A stretch of DNA of 39,013 nucleotides from a virus (IMGVR_UViG_3300047560_000910:1-39013), one strand, 5' to 3'. Shown: positions 16,863 to 24,868, numbered from the stretch's first letter. The notes: generated from the letters alone by a model not told the origin. Numbers and translations: made by a program.

Positions 16863-17291
16863 TTATGCCTTTAGTAATGAACGAACCATCCAAGCATGTT
16901 TCTTATGTGCACCTAAACGATCTGCAGCATAGTTAGAAATTTGATGTTCGTGGTTTTGTTCTGCGACATTATATAATTCTTCAAATAGACGAATCATAGT
17001 TGCATTATCAACCATGAACTGATTAAACATTTGTTCTGCATTAGGGAATGATTCTTCATCTTTAACACTAGAGATTTCAGCATAGACACTTAAAGATCCA
17101 GGTGCATATTCACCAAGTTGTCTAATATATTCTGCTAATGTATCAGTCTGATCAAATAGATCTTCATATACACCGGACCAAAATGCATGATATTCTGCAA
17201 AGTTTTTACCTTCAACGTTCCAATGGAACATATGTGTTTTTAAATACAATGCAAAATTAGTTGCTAATACTTTTCTTAAAATTTCATTCAT
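16863..17291 (-). CDS. Dps-like ferritin-family protein
   Basis: 142 residues. Dps proteins form 12-subunit cages that oxidise and store iron and shield DNA from Fenton damage. HMFHWNVEGKNFAEYHAFW followed by EDLFDQTDTLAEYIRQLG is a near-textbook Dps helix pair. The expected ferroxidase residues are His23, His35, Asp50 and Glu54, with the canonical spacing of 12, 15 and 4. The flexible Lys/Arg-rich N-terminal tail used by many Dps proteins for DNA binding is missing, so iron handling seems more likely than nucleoid compaction. It lies within the late virion block between a fibre gene and gp13, with a GGAACAATT-ATG ribosome site. I cannot tell whether it is packaged in the virion. Confidence 0.88.
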   Translation of the reverse strand: MNEILRKVLATNFALYLKTHMFHWNVEGKNFAEYHAFWSGVYEDLFDQTDTLAEYIRQLGEYAPGSLSVYAEISSVKDEESFPNAEQMFNQFMVDNATMIRLFEELYNVAEQNHEHQISNYAADRLGAHKKHAWMVRSLLKA

Positions 17292-17300
17292 AATTGTTCC

Positions 17301-18485
17301 TTAAACTGGTGTTCCCCAAGATGTGATGTCATTAGCAGTTATCAATGCACCAGTTGACAACAATGCCATTACTGTGGTGCCGTTATATTTAAATAATAAT
17401 GAACCATCTCCATTTGGATCTTGTTCTACAGTCCATGCACCAAGTGTTAATGTTTTCTCTGTTAAACGAGCATTTGGCAATACTACATCAGAAGTAGTAA
17501 CCTTAGATGCGTTAATTTTATTTGATATTGTTATTTCATCATTGGCTGTTGTAAATGTTGTGCCATTAATTGCAAGCGTACCGCTAAATGTGCTATTACC
17601 TGTTACGCCTAATGTTCCGCCAATAGTTGTGTTACCATCTACATTCAATGTAGAATCAAAGTCGACACCAGCTACAACATCTAAAGTTCCAGTAATATTT
17701 GTATTACCACCAATAGATGTGTTACCATCTACATTCAATGTAGAATCTAGGTCAACTGCACCCATTGTGTGTTGAGTACCATGAATAACTGTATTACCAG
17801 TTACATGATCAACAGTGAAAAGATCATTGACATTGAAGTCATTTAGAACTTTGATATAACCAGTAATGTCTGCATCACCAGTCATACTTAATGACGCATT
17901 AATAGTGACGTCACCATTTAATGTAGTTTCTTGTCCTACATTAAAAATGCCTTTAAGCGTTGTTGTACCATATGTGCCTAAAGAAGTATCATAAACAATA
18001 TTGCCATCAGCAATATTTAAATTATTTACAACTTCTAGGTTGTTATTTATTTTGACGTTGCGTCTAAAGGTAACTAGTGATATGTCACCGGTATTACCGA
18101 TGTTAATATTATTGGCAGCATTACCAAAGTGAATAGTTAATGCCGTTGTGTTTAATAGATTGAAGTTCAAGTTGGTAGTAATTAAATCACCACCGCTTAA
18201 TGTCAAGTCATTCTCGATATGAACAGTACTTAGCGCATGTACATGTTCATCAAGCGTAGTTTCATGAATAACTTCTAATGATTCAAGAGTTGTCTTGCTA
18301 TTGACAAGTAATGTGCCATCTAAAACTGCGTTACCTAGTGCAGACACCACAAAATTATCATTCAAATTTAATGAATGAATATTTACATGACCGTCAGTTG
18401 TAATTTCACCAGTGTTTGCATCGATTGATACACGACCTAGTAATAGACCTTCTTCTACTTCACAGAACTTTTTAATTACGCTCAT
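17301..18485 (-). CDS. Tail-fibre-like beta-repeat protein lacking an S74 domain
   Basis: 394 residues dominated by short imperfect repeats such as STLNVDGNTSIGGNTNITGT and STLNVDGNTTIGGTLGVTGN, the type that builds trimeric beta-helix fibre shafts. The N-terminus KFCEVEEGLLLGRVSIDANT may be the attachment end. The protein ends at NDITSWGTPV. In the 1111-residue fibre of this window the related sequence NDITSWSSSDRNLK leads straight into the S74 chaperone, so this protein stops where such a domain would start. Its ATG overlaps the upstream stop as ATGA. Confidence 0.8.
   Translation of the reverse strand: MSVIKKFCEVEEGLLLGRVSIDANTGEITTDGHVNIHSLNLNDNFVVSALGNAVLDGTLLVNSKTTLESLEVIHETTLDEHVHALSTVHIENDLTLSGGDLITTNLNFNLLNTTALTIHFGNAANNINIGNTGDISLVTFRRNVKINNNLEVVNNLNIADGNIVYDTSLGTYGTTTLKGIFNVGQETTLNGDVTINASLSMTGDADITGYIKVLNDFNVNDLFTVDHVTGNTVIHGTQHTMGAVDLDSTLNVDGNTSIGGNTNITGTLDVVAGVDFDSTLNVDGNTTIGGTLGVTGNSTFSGTLAINGTTFTTANDEITISNKINASKVTTSDVVLPNARLTEKTLTLGAWTVEQDPNGDGSLLFKYNGTTVMALLSTGALITANDITSWGTPV
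17611..17760 (-). repeat. 90-nt tandem repeat inside fibre gene
   Basis: The stretch beginning CAATAG-TGTGTTACCATCT on the plus strand occurs at 17621 and again at 17711, with about 37 nt almost identical. The 90-nt period encodes a 30-residue fibre repeat (DSTLNVDGNT-IGG). It looks like a recent duplication of a shaft unit. Confidence 0.65.
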
Positions 18486-18904
18486 ATTGTTCCGCCTGTA
18501 GAAATGTAGTTTCTAATTAATGATACCTTAACACGATCAGATGTTCCATAATCATGTTCTTTTAATTTTACATAAACAACACTATTGTCTTGGGAAATAT
18601 CAACATCAACTAATTTTCTATCAGTGAATACACGACCATAAATTGTGTACACAGTATTCTCTTTGTTAGACATTACTGTCATTTCAAAGGTATCCAATTT
18701 GTGAGGTTGTTCGTTTTGTGATTCACAGATGATTGTATACTTGGCAATCATTGTGTCTACCATGTGAAAGCTATCTACGACAGAAAATCTATCTGGGTAC
18801 ACATATGTACCTTGTGATGTTTCATGATGGCATGCAGCACCATTACGAAGAACTAAACCTCCGTCTGTGCGTCTTTGAAAAAAGTAGTCTAACCAGTGTG
18901 ACAT
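18482..18904 (-). CDS. Small virion structural protein
   Basis: 140 residues, beta-rich. It starts SHWLDYFFQRRTDGGLVLRN, a type of N-terminus I associate with small structural proteins of marine T4-like phages. No catalytic motif is seen. It is the first gene after a late promoter at 18938-18945 and is coupled by ATGA to the repeat fibre that follows. This suggests a fibre-associated or connector role. The function remains unknown. Confidence 0.6.
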   Translation of the reverse strand: MSHWLDYFFQRRTDGGLVLRNGAACHHETSQGTYVYPDRFSVVDSFHMVDTMIAKYTIICESQNEQPHKLDTFEMTVMSNKENTVYTIYGRVFTDRKLVDVDISQDNSVVYVKLKEHDYGTSDRVKVSLIRNYISTGGTI

Positions 18905-18937
18905 CCGAATGCCCTAAAATAAATTAATTTCTTAATC

Positions 18938-18945
18938 TATTTATA
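18938..18945 (-). promoter_or_regulatory. Late promoter before the fibre-Dps-neck block
   Basis: An exact TATAAATA on the minus strand about 33 nt before the ATG at 18904. It separates the second enzyme cassette from the virion genes and could drive everything from the 140-residue protein down through gp13-gp17. Confidence 0.72.
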
Positions 18946-18966
18946 ATTATTACGATGCCGATTATC

Positions 18967-19578
18967 TTAGAAAAGGCTACTTGTTCGCTTTACTACGATG
19001 TTTGATGCAAAAACCACACGTAGTTCATCAGTCATATTCTGTGTAACATAGTGATCTAAACATGATGGAAATATAACTATCGCGCCATCAAACATTGGAG
19101 GTTGAAACATATTAGGATATTGATCCAATGGATCAAGTTCTAAATATTTTAAATGCTTGGAAAATCTAGGTGTAGGGAATACAAATTGTCCAGCATCTTG
19201 ATTTGGTTGTTTTAGAATAACTGCACAAGAAAATGCTGGACAATTCGTTGTTATATGATCATGTAGATGTTGGAATCCATACTTTGCATGCACATTATAC
19301 CATGTATCAATACTCATTTCCCATGGAAACTGGAAATTAAATGAATTAACATAGTTTCTAATATATGGTTCTAATGTCTCATTCCATTTATCAAAGAATT
19401 CTTTATCTTTAGTCCAACGCTGTGATTCATTCTTTGCAAAATTCTGAAACCCATTTGAACCACCATTAGTGTCATCAATATCTAAACATTTTGGCAAGTA
19501 GTGATTCTGTAATGTTATTAAGTCATCACTCGTCAATTGAGTAATAACCACTGGGTAACCTTCAATCCATAATTGCAT
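18967..19578 (-). CDS. 2OG-Fe(II) oxygenase-like protein
   Basis: 203 residues. The core GFQHLHDHITTNCPAFSCAV supplies the first iron ligands (an H-x-H at 104/106 or 106/108), and FDGAIVIFPSCLDHYV the distal His176. Arg187 in DELRVVFASNIVV is the likely 2-oxoglutarate-binding residue. This double-stranded beta-helix arrangement is that of small phage 2OG-Fe(II) oxygenases. Many act as hydroxylases, but no substrate is known here. Its ATG overlaps the stop of the preceding oxygenase as TAATG. It closes the GT9-carbamoyltransferase cassette. Confidence 0.8.
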   Translation of the reverse strand: MQLWIEGYPVVITQLTSDDLITLQNHYLPKCLDIDDTNGGSNGFQNFAKNESQRWTKDKEFFDKWNETLEPYIRNYVNSFNFQFPWEMSIDTWYNVHAKYGFQHLHDHITTNCPAFSCAVILKQPNQDAGQFVFPTPRFSKHLKYLELDPLDQYPNMFQPPMFDGAIVIFPSCLDHYVTQNMTDELRVVFASNIVVKRTSSLF

Positions 19579-20213
19579 TAATGTTCACCGCGTTCTAATG
19601 TAATATTGAATGATAAACTGATACGATCATCTTCTGTTTTATTTTCATAAACACCGTGATCCATGAAACTTGGCCACATCACAAGACGACCCTGTTCTGG
19701 AGAGAACTCTGCTTCATGCGCTATAGTTGCACCAACTGGATTACACTTCAATGCTTTTAATGCATTACGGAAATAGATGTTACCATCATTACCATTTGTT
19801 TTAAACCAATACACACCACTAATTTGATTAGTGCCATGATCATGGATATGTGCATGTAAACCTGGTTTTGTCAATGTCAACCATGAACTGACGATTGCAG
19901 GTTTGTATCCAGGTTTGGTATTCGTAGCAGACATATAATGCAAGCAGTGATGGAAAATCATTGACACTACTGCTTGCATATTTTCTTGTTCTAATAAATT
20001 CTGTTCGAAATTACCAGCATTTGATAAGAAATGTTCAGAGGAGTTCCATTGTTTATTTTGACCCCATGTATCATTAGCATATAGTTTATCAACTACTGTT
20101 TGCAGTTCTGATTGAACATTGCCATAACTATCACCTTCTAGTTTAGTCGTATAAACAGGAGTTGGGAATAATCCCAAAACCTGTCCTTCATCTGCGCACT
20201 TATGCTCTGTCAT
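19578..20213 (-). CDS. 2OG-Fe(II) oxygenase-like protein
   Basis: 211 residues from the ATG at 20213, preceded by GGTGGAG and overlapping the carbamoyltransferase end by 14 nt. An in-frame codon at 20240 would lie deeper in that gene and is less likely. The N-terminal LGLFPTPVYTTKL is the FPTPV signature of the phage 2OG-Fe(II) family often annotated TIGR02466. PGLHAHIHDHGTNQISGVYW supplies the first ligands (His124/His126), RLVMWPSFMDHGV the distal His186, and Arg197 probably binds 2-oxoglutarate. The substrate is unknown. The cassette context suggests modification of the same molecule handled by the glycosyl- and carbamoyltransferases. Confidence 0.85.
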   Translation of the reverse strand: MTEHKCADEGQVLGLFPTPVYTTKLEGDSYGNVQSELQTVVDKLYANDTWGQNKQWNSSEHFLSNAGNFEQNLLEQENMQAVVSMIFHHCLHYMSATNTKPGYKPAIVSSWLTLTKPGLHAHIHDHGTNQISGVYWFKTNGNDGNIYFRNALKALKCNPVGATIAHEAEFSPEQGRLVMWPSFMDHGVYENKTEDDRISLSFNITLERGEH

Positions 20214-22011
20214 TGTGTTTAATCTCCACCATGATTTCAACAGCAGGGAAATAAATGTAATTAATCCCTGAATTATATAGAGTTCTCATAGCGTCATCAA
20301 TAGTTTCAACTAGTGGTTCACCACCAAGGTTGAATGATGTATTAAATAATGCTGGAATACCTGTTTGATTTTTAAATTCTTTGATTAAGTTATACCAATG
20401 GAAGTTTTCTTCTGGCGTAACTGTTTGAATACGACATGTGCCATCAACGTGAATAACTGCTGGAATTTTTTCCTGTACACCAGGTTGGCAATTCACTGCA
20501 TACATCATTGATGGAGAATCTTTCATACCACGTAAGTCAAACCATTCATGAACATCTTCTGCTAATACTGATGCAGCAAATGGACGGAAGTATTCACGCT
20601 TCTTAATCAAGTTAACGAAGTCTTTACCATTTGGATCTGTTGCATCATACATCAATGAACGATTGCCTAATGCGCGTGGACCGTTTTCACAACGTTCTTG
20701 GAATAGAGCAACAATATTTCGATCTCTAATAGTATCAATAACACGTTCATAATTAACATTCTCGTAAACTGTACCACTGTATTTCATTGCAGTTTCAATT
20801 ACTTTCTCGCGAGTAATTTCTTGAACTGGGCCAAGATATAGCGTTTCATTCTTTTGTCTCACTCGATCATCTCCACTAATAGTATAATATGCCAATAACG
20901 CTGCACCGATTGCAGTACCTGCATCATTCGAAATTGGTTCAACAAATAACTTTGTGCCCTCTGGTAATTTATCCAAGTACCAATAGTTAGCAACACAGTT
21001 CAAACCATAACCGCCGCTAATAACGATATTCTTATTACCATTTTTAGCAATAGCTTTTTGGATTAACTTTAAAACCTCTGCTTGTGATTCTGTCTGAATG
21101 TTGTACGCCATATTACGGCGTGAATCTAATAACGTTACATCTTCTGTAAGAGATTCATTATAATAATCATTCAACTCTTTTAATTCTTCTTGTGATGAAT
21201 TCTGATTGTATTTGCGTGATTCTGCTTGTACGTCATATTTACGATCACGAAGTTGTGGATAGTTTGCTTCATCAACGACTGAACCATTTGGATATGTTGG
21301 AATGATAACATCACGACTTACACCAAATTCATTAAAGATTTTTGGAGCTTTATCTGCTTCACCATATGGGAACAATCCCATAGTTTTACCAGCTTCGATC
21401 GGTGCCCAACCACAAAATTGTGTAACTGCTTCATATGCCTTAACGATACCTGGACGATCATTAATCAAAACTTCACAACCATTTGATTCATAATGTTCAG
21501 TTTGCCAAGGACCACGACCGCCAAAGTGTTTATATGTTTCTTTGAATGTTGCAGGATATGATGCTTCATATACTGATTCAACTTCCCACATAGTTTCACC
21601 ATCTTGACGACGAATAAATGTACCAGCTCCATCAACAATGATAACGTTTGCTGAATCAAATCCTGAACGATAGAATGCACATGCAGCATGATTACGGTGA
21701 TGATTATCCCACATCTCGATAACTTGATCATTGCTTTCAATTAAACCTAGTTTTCGTGCAAGTGATGGATATGTATTTTCACCAGTGAAGTCAACACGAC
21801 TTTCATCTGGTTGTGTATGTGAAATGACAAGATAGTCAATTTTATCTGTGTACTCTAGAAGTTTTACAATAGATGCATATGGACCGCCATCATATTTTTT
21901 ACGTGTTAAACGTTCTTCTTCAATAGAGAATATAATTTCACCATCTTTTAATAGACATACACCAGCATTATGTCCACGCGCAATGCCTGCAATATAACCA
22001 GTCTTCTTCAT
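20200..22011 (-). CDS. Carbamoyltransferase, NodU/CmcH/TobZ family, two domains
   Basis: 603 residues. Enzymes of this family make carbamoyl-adenylate from carbamoyl phosphate and ATP, then move the carbamoyl group to a hydroxyl on a sugar or antibiotic. The N-terminal Kae1-like domain (about 1-370) carries HHRNH metal ligands (His104/His108), VDGAG with Asp127, and SNDAGTAIGAALL. The C-terminal YrdC-like domain (about 395-600) has ENGPRALGNRS, KKREYFRPFAASVL, IPAVIHVDGTCRIQTV and NTSFNLGGEP, all expected. It follows a one-domain paralogue with an ATGA overlap and a GGAAATGAA ribosome site. Likely acceptors are sugars of host or phage glycans. Confidence 0.93.
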   Translation of the reverse strand: MKKTGYIAGIARGHNAGVCLLKDGEIIFSIEEERLTRKKYDGGPYASIVKLLEYTDKIDYLVISHTQPDESRVDFTGENTYPSLARKLGLIESNDQVIEMWDNHHRNHAACAFYRSGFDSANVIIVDGAGTFIRRQDGETMWEVESVYEASYPATFKETYKHFGGRGPWQTEHYESNGCEVLINDRPGIVKAYEAVTQFCGWAPIEAGKTMGLFPYGEADKAPKIFNEFGVSRDVIIPTYPNGSVVDEANYPQLRDRKYDVQAESRKYNQNSSQEELKELNDYYNESLTEDVTLLDSRRNMAYNIQTESQAEVLKLIQKAIAKNGNKNIVISGGYGLNCVANYWYLDKLPEGTKLFVEPISNDAGTAIGAALLAYYTISGDDRVRQKNETLYLGPVQEITREKVIETAMKYSGTVYENVNYERVIDTIRDRNIVALFQERCENGPRALGNRSLMYDATDPNGKDFVNLIKKREYFRPFAASVLAEDVHEWFDLRGMKDSPSMMYAVNCQPGVQEKIPAVIHVDGTCRIQTVTPEENFHWYNLIKEFKNQTGIPALFNTSFNLGGEPLVETIDDAMRTLYNSGINYIYFPAVEIMVEIKHNDRA

Positions 22012-23075
22012 TTCATTTCCTTTGTATAACGATATGTCAATAATGCTGCACCAATAGAAGTTCCAGCATCGCTTGAATTGGGCTCAACATAGAGATTAAT
22101 TCCAAGCTCGTTCAATTTTTCTTTGTAGTAATAATTTGCAACACAATTTAATGCATAACCACCAGTCAAACAAACATTCTTATTGCCTGACATTTCACTT
22201 GCTTTAATAATCAACTTCAAAACTTCTTGTTGTGTTTCTTGTTGAATCTTATATGCAATATCTTCAGCAGATATATCATTTATATGTTTAAATTTTGCAA
22301 CATTAATATGGCTTGCAGCTTTAAATGTTGGTGTAATTAATGCAGTATTTACGTAAGACCATTCTCCATCATGAAGGAAAAAATTTGGAATGTGCGCATT
22401 TGGTTTTCCATATGCTGATAATCCCATAGTTTTTCCGCATTCTAATAAAGAAAAACCAAGATAATCTGTAACAGCATCATATGCTCTACCAATTCCAGCA
22501 GAAAAATCAACTATAGTTTCACAACCATTAACTATTCTTCTATCAGGTAATACTTGTACATTTTGTGCACCATATCTTTTATATATTGCACTATAATTAT
22601 CAACGTCTACAAAGTTATATATTGATTCGATTTCATATGCTCTTATAGGTTCTTTATGATCATCTAAGATATTTAATTTTATATCACTACCAGCACCATC
22701 AACTACCACAACTGCAGCAGATTCAAATCCTGAATTGTGAAATGCACATACTGCATGTGTTAAGTGATGTCTATTTGTATAATTCAAATATTGATCATTA
22801 GAACTTACTAAACCAAGTTTGCGTGCGAAACCACTATATACGTGCTCGCGTGTATATTCTAATAGCGGTCTATCTTCCGCAGGATATGCGATCGCAATAT
22901 AATCGACTTTATCAGTATAATCTAAAACTTTTAATAGACCAAGAAGGGGTGCTCCATCTGCCTTTGATCTAGATAATCGTTCTTCTTCAACAGAAAAAAC
23001 AATTTCACCATCGTTTAAAAGGCATATTGACGCATTATGACCCAACGCTAGACCAATAATATAACCAGTTTTCAT
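22008..23075 (-). CDS. One-domain carbamoyltransferase paralogue (Kae1-like half only)
   Basis: 355 residues, aligned from end to end with the first part of the next gene. It starts KTGYIIGLALGHNASICLLN, has HHLTH (His103/His107), VVVDGAGS with Asp126, and SSDAGTSIGAALL near its end, so the transfer-domain metal ligands are intact. It stops at YRYTKEMK, before any YrdC-like domain. The stop is shared with the start of the full-length paralogue (ATGA), with no leftover C-terminal sequence, so this is a clean one-domain gene and not a frameshifted copy. It may use carbamoyl-adenylate made by its neighbour, form a mixed complex with it, or have a different acceptor. Confidence 0.88.
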   Translation of the reverse strand: MKTGYIIGLALGHNASICLLNDGEIVFSVEEERLSRSKADGAPLLGLLKVLDYTDKVDYIAIAYPAEDRPLLEYTREHVYSGFARKLGLVSSNDQYLNYTNRHHLTHAVCAFHNSGFESAAVVVVDGAGSDIKLNILDDHKEPIRAYEIESIYNFVDVDNYSAIYKRYGAQNVQVLPDRRIVNGCETIVDFSAGIGRAYDAVTDYLGFSLLECGKTMGLSAYGKPNAHIPNFFLHDGEWSYVNTALITPTFKAASHINVAKFKHINDISAEDIAYKIQQETQQEVLKLIIKASEMSGNKNVCLTGGYALNCVANYYYKEKLNELGINLYVEPNSSDAGTSIGAALLTYRYTKEMK

Positions 23076-23077
23076 GT

Positions 23078-24073
23078 TTATTTAGGTGTGCAGCAAGATG
23101 ATTGTTGTTGTGATGGAGTTTCTGGCATTTTAAACTGTTTAAAGTTATTTTTGCCCAAAGTACTTTCAATTGCTTTAACTATATCATTAATAGTTGCATT
23201 AGAAAGTTTCATGAGATTCTCATTATTTCTGTCTGCTAACATATCAAACGAAATACGAATTGGAGAATATACTCGTTCATCTTTACCATTATCAACAATA
23301 TTAAATTTCTTATTTTCTGGATAAGAAATATTTTCTGGAAATGTTCCGCCAATAACGACAGTGCTTGGTTTGCCAATTGAATTTGCCATATGTTGGCCAA
23401 CAGAATCACAACCTAAGAAGTAATCTGCTTCAGCAATCAATGCGGCCCATTGCAATAAGTTTAAACCTTCAGGTGTCATAACACCAAGTGGTTCTTCTGA
23501 CGCAATCTTAATATCTGACATCACAATTACACCATAATTTTCATTAAGTTTCTTAATAATTTTCTTGATGTCATCTACTTCAAAAGATCGACCGCTAGTG
23601 TCAACAATATATGAACCATCTACTTTTGCTCCTGAACCAAATGGTTGGAATACAACAACTTTATCTCGTTGTAAGTGACGTTTACATTCATTAACAAGAT
23701 TTTTGGCGACGACTACGTCAGCTTTGCCAAGTTCAAAGTTGAATTTTTTAGTTTGTGGGATTTCGAGCGAAGATGCGTCTTGATTGATAAGTATATCAAA
23801 CGCTTGGATTAAATTTACTTTCTGATTGAAGTAAGCATTTAATCTATAAGGCTCTGGTGTGACTAGTTCACGATCTTTAACAATGTCAAACAATCCATTA
23901 TGTTGGACGCTATACACATTATTTCTAATGATTTTACTAGTTAAGAAGAGTTCCATCCATCCTTCTGCAATAATTGGTGCAGTTGGATCAATGTTCTGAA
24001 TGTGGTATTCTAAAGCGGGAATGGCGCAGAGTACACGACCTGCGCCACCATTAATAAAAAACGCTTTTTTCAT
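23078..24073 (-). CDS. Glycosyltransferase family 9-like (heptosyltransferase-type)
   Basis: 331 residues. The C-terminal half looks like GT9/ADP-heptose transferases: VVVFQPFGSGAKVDGSYIVD at the start of the nucleotide-sugar domain, LLQWAALIAEADYFLGCDSV followed by GQHMANSIGKPSTVVIGGTF, where the Asp-Ser and following helix bind the nucleotide sugar. The N-terminus KKAFFINGGAGRVLCAIPAL matches the GT9 GGIGD-x-x-x-x-P loop. The last residues, SQQQSSCCTPK, are unusual. It is the first gene of a cassette with two carbamoyltransferases and two oxygenases. AAGGAATATT-ATG is the ribosome site. Donor and acceptor are unknown. Confidence 0.78.
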   Translation of the reverse strand: MKKAFFINGGAGRVLCAIPALEYHIQNIDPTAPIIAEGWMELFLTSKIIRNNVYSVQHNGLFDIVKDRELVTPEPYRLNAYFNQKVNLIQAFDILINQDASSLEIPQTKKFNFELGKADVVVAKNLVNECKRHLQRDKVVVFQPFGSGAKVDGSYIVDTSGRSFEVDDIKKIIKKLNENYGVIVMSDIKIASEEPLGVMTPEGLNLLQWAALIAEADYFLGCDSVGQHMANSIGKPSTVVIGGTFPENISYPENKKFNIVDNGKDERVYSPIRISFDMLADRNNENLMKLSNATINDIVKAIESTLGKNNFKQFKMPETPSQQQSSCCTPK

Positions 24074-24093
24074 AATATTCCTTCATAATTTGT

Positions 24094-24122
24094 TATACAC
24101 TATACACGTCGTATAGTGTATA
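24094..24122. promoter_or_regulatory. Perfect 12-bp inverted repeat, possible operator
   Basis: TATACACTATAC and GTATAGTGTATA are perfect inverted copies separated by 5 nt (ACGTC). The element overlaps the spacer and -10 box of a sigma70-like promoter. It lacks a T-run, so it does not look like a terminator. A dimeric repressor site is the simplest reading; an RNA hairpin is the alternative. Confidence 0.55.
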
Positions 24123-24128
24123 TATCAA
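24099..24128 (-). promoter_or_regulatory. Sigma70-like promoter for the GT9-carbamoyltransferase cassette
   Basis: On the minus strand TTGATA (24128-24123) is followed after 18 nt by TATAGT (24104-24099), each one mismatch from consensus. The GT9 start is about 25 nt downstream. There is no exact TATAAATA here, so the cassette may be expressed earlier than the surrounding late genes. Confidence 0.45.
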
Positions 24129-24145
24129 TTCAAACAAAAGCTATT

Positions 24146-24853
24146 TTAATAAACTCCAGGAGGAAGTTGTCTCATTTTTTCGATATCTGTTGGTGTTCTA
24201 TCGGCAATTCGAATCACATCAACATGTGGATCTTCAAAAACAGGATCATATGTTTCAATCGGTGAACGTGGAAAACGAATTAAGAAGTTTGGAACTTCAG
24301 CCATATCGATTGGTAGATCACGAAGTTTTTGACGATAATCCAACCATGCTTGCTTTAATGATTCTGGCATATCTTCAGAGATTTTACCATCAGAAGCAGT
24401 TAATAATGCATTACGAACTTTTCTAACCCATTCATCTGAACGATCACGAGATTGAACTCTAAATTGTAATGGTGCTGTATAGTCACGCATTACTGCGGCT
24501 TCATCATATACTTCGCGAATATCAGTTGGATCTTTGATAGTTGTATTTGGATAATCTTCTGGACCAATATCAACTTCATAAACCTTTGGTACCTCTAATC
24601 CGCCATAGATTAATGCAATCTTGATGCGATCTTCATCATTTTGTGCAGTGAATACAACACGATCTAAGTTCAATGCCAATGGGCGATCATGTTCTTCACC
24701 CGGTGCAAACGATTCAAAAATTGAACCATCTGATTTTTCAAGATGAAGAATTAATTCTTCAGGTCCATTGAAGAGTTGTGTTCCAGTTTTGCCTTGTGTT
24801 CTTTGATTAGAATACAAATGATCTGGAAGATTGTATGTTAATGTTCTTGACAT
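24146..24853 (-). CDS. Protein with tail-assembly-chaperone-like C-terminus
   Basis: 235 residues. The segment near 135-185 (RDRSDEWVRKVRNALLTASD, then SLKQAWLDYRQKLRDLP) resembles the AWxxYRQALRDLP motif of the small tail-fibre/tail assembly chaperones encoded next to phage fibres. The N-terminal 130 residues form a separate beta-rich region. No catalytic motif is seen. It is the last gene of the tail-fibre block, after three Cys/Gly-rich paralogues, which supports a role in fibre assembly or as a minor virion protein. The family call rests on one motif. Confidence 0.6.
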   Translation of the reverse strand: MSRTLTYNLPDHLYSNQRTQGKTGTQLFNGPEELILHLEKSDGSIFESFAPGEEHDRPLALNLDRVVFTAQNDEDRIKIALIYGGLEVPKVYEVDIGPEDYPNTTIKDPTDIREVYDEAAVMRDYTAPLQFRVQSRDRSDEWVRKVRNALLTASDGKISEDMPESLKQAWLDYRQKLRDLPIDMAEVPNFLIRFPRSPIETYDPVFEDPHVDVIRIADRTPTDIEKMRQLPPGVY

Positions 24854-24868
24854 TTTAAATTTTTCCTA

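Noticed and set aside
17611-17760. CRISPR-like repeats
   Set aside because: The repeats are in frame, encode fibre shaft units, and have no regular repeat-spacer structure or neighbouring cas gene.
17323-17775. 150-codon plus-strand frame opposite the repeat fibre
   Set aside because: It mirrors the repeated fibre codons (Val/Pro/Leu/Thr-rich), and no ribosome site or known motif is seen. All other supported genes are on the minus strand.
22008-23075. Short carbamoyltransferase as a frameshifted or decayed copy
   Set aside because: The frame ends cleanly in an ATGA overlap with the full-length paralogue, all transfer-domain motifs are intact, and no YrdC-like remnant is present in any frame between the two genes.
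24094-24122. Intrinsic terminator after the tail-chaperone-like gene
   Set aside because: The stem is strong, but on neither strand is it followed by a T-run, and it overlaps promoter-like boxes; an operator is more likely.
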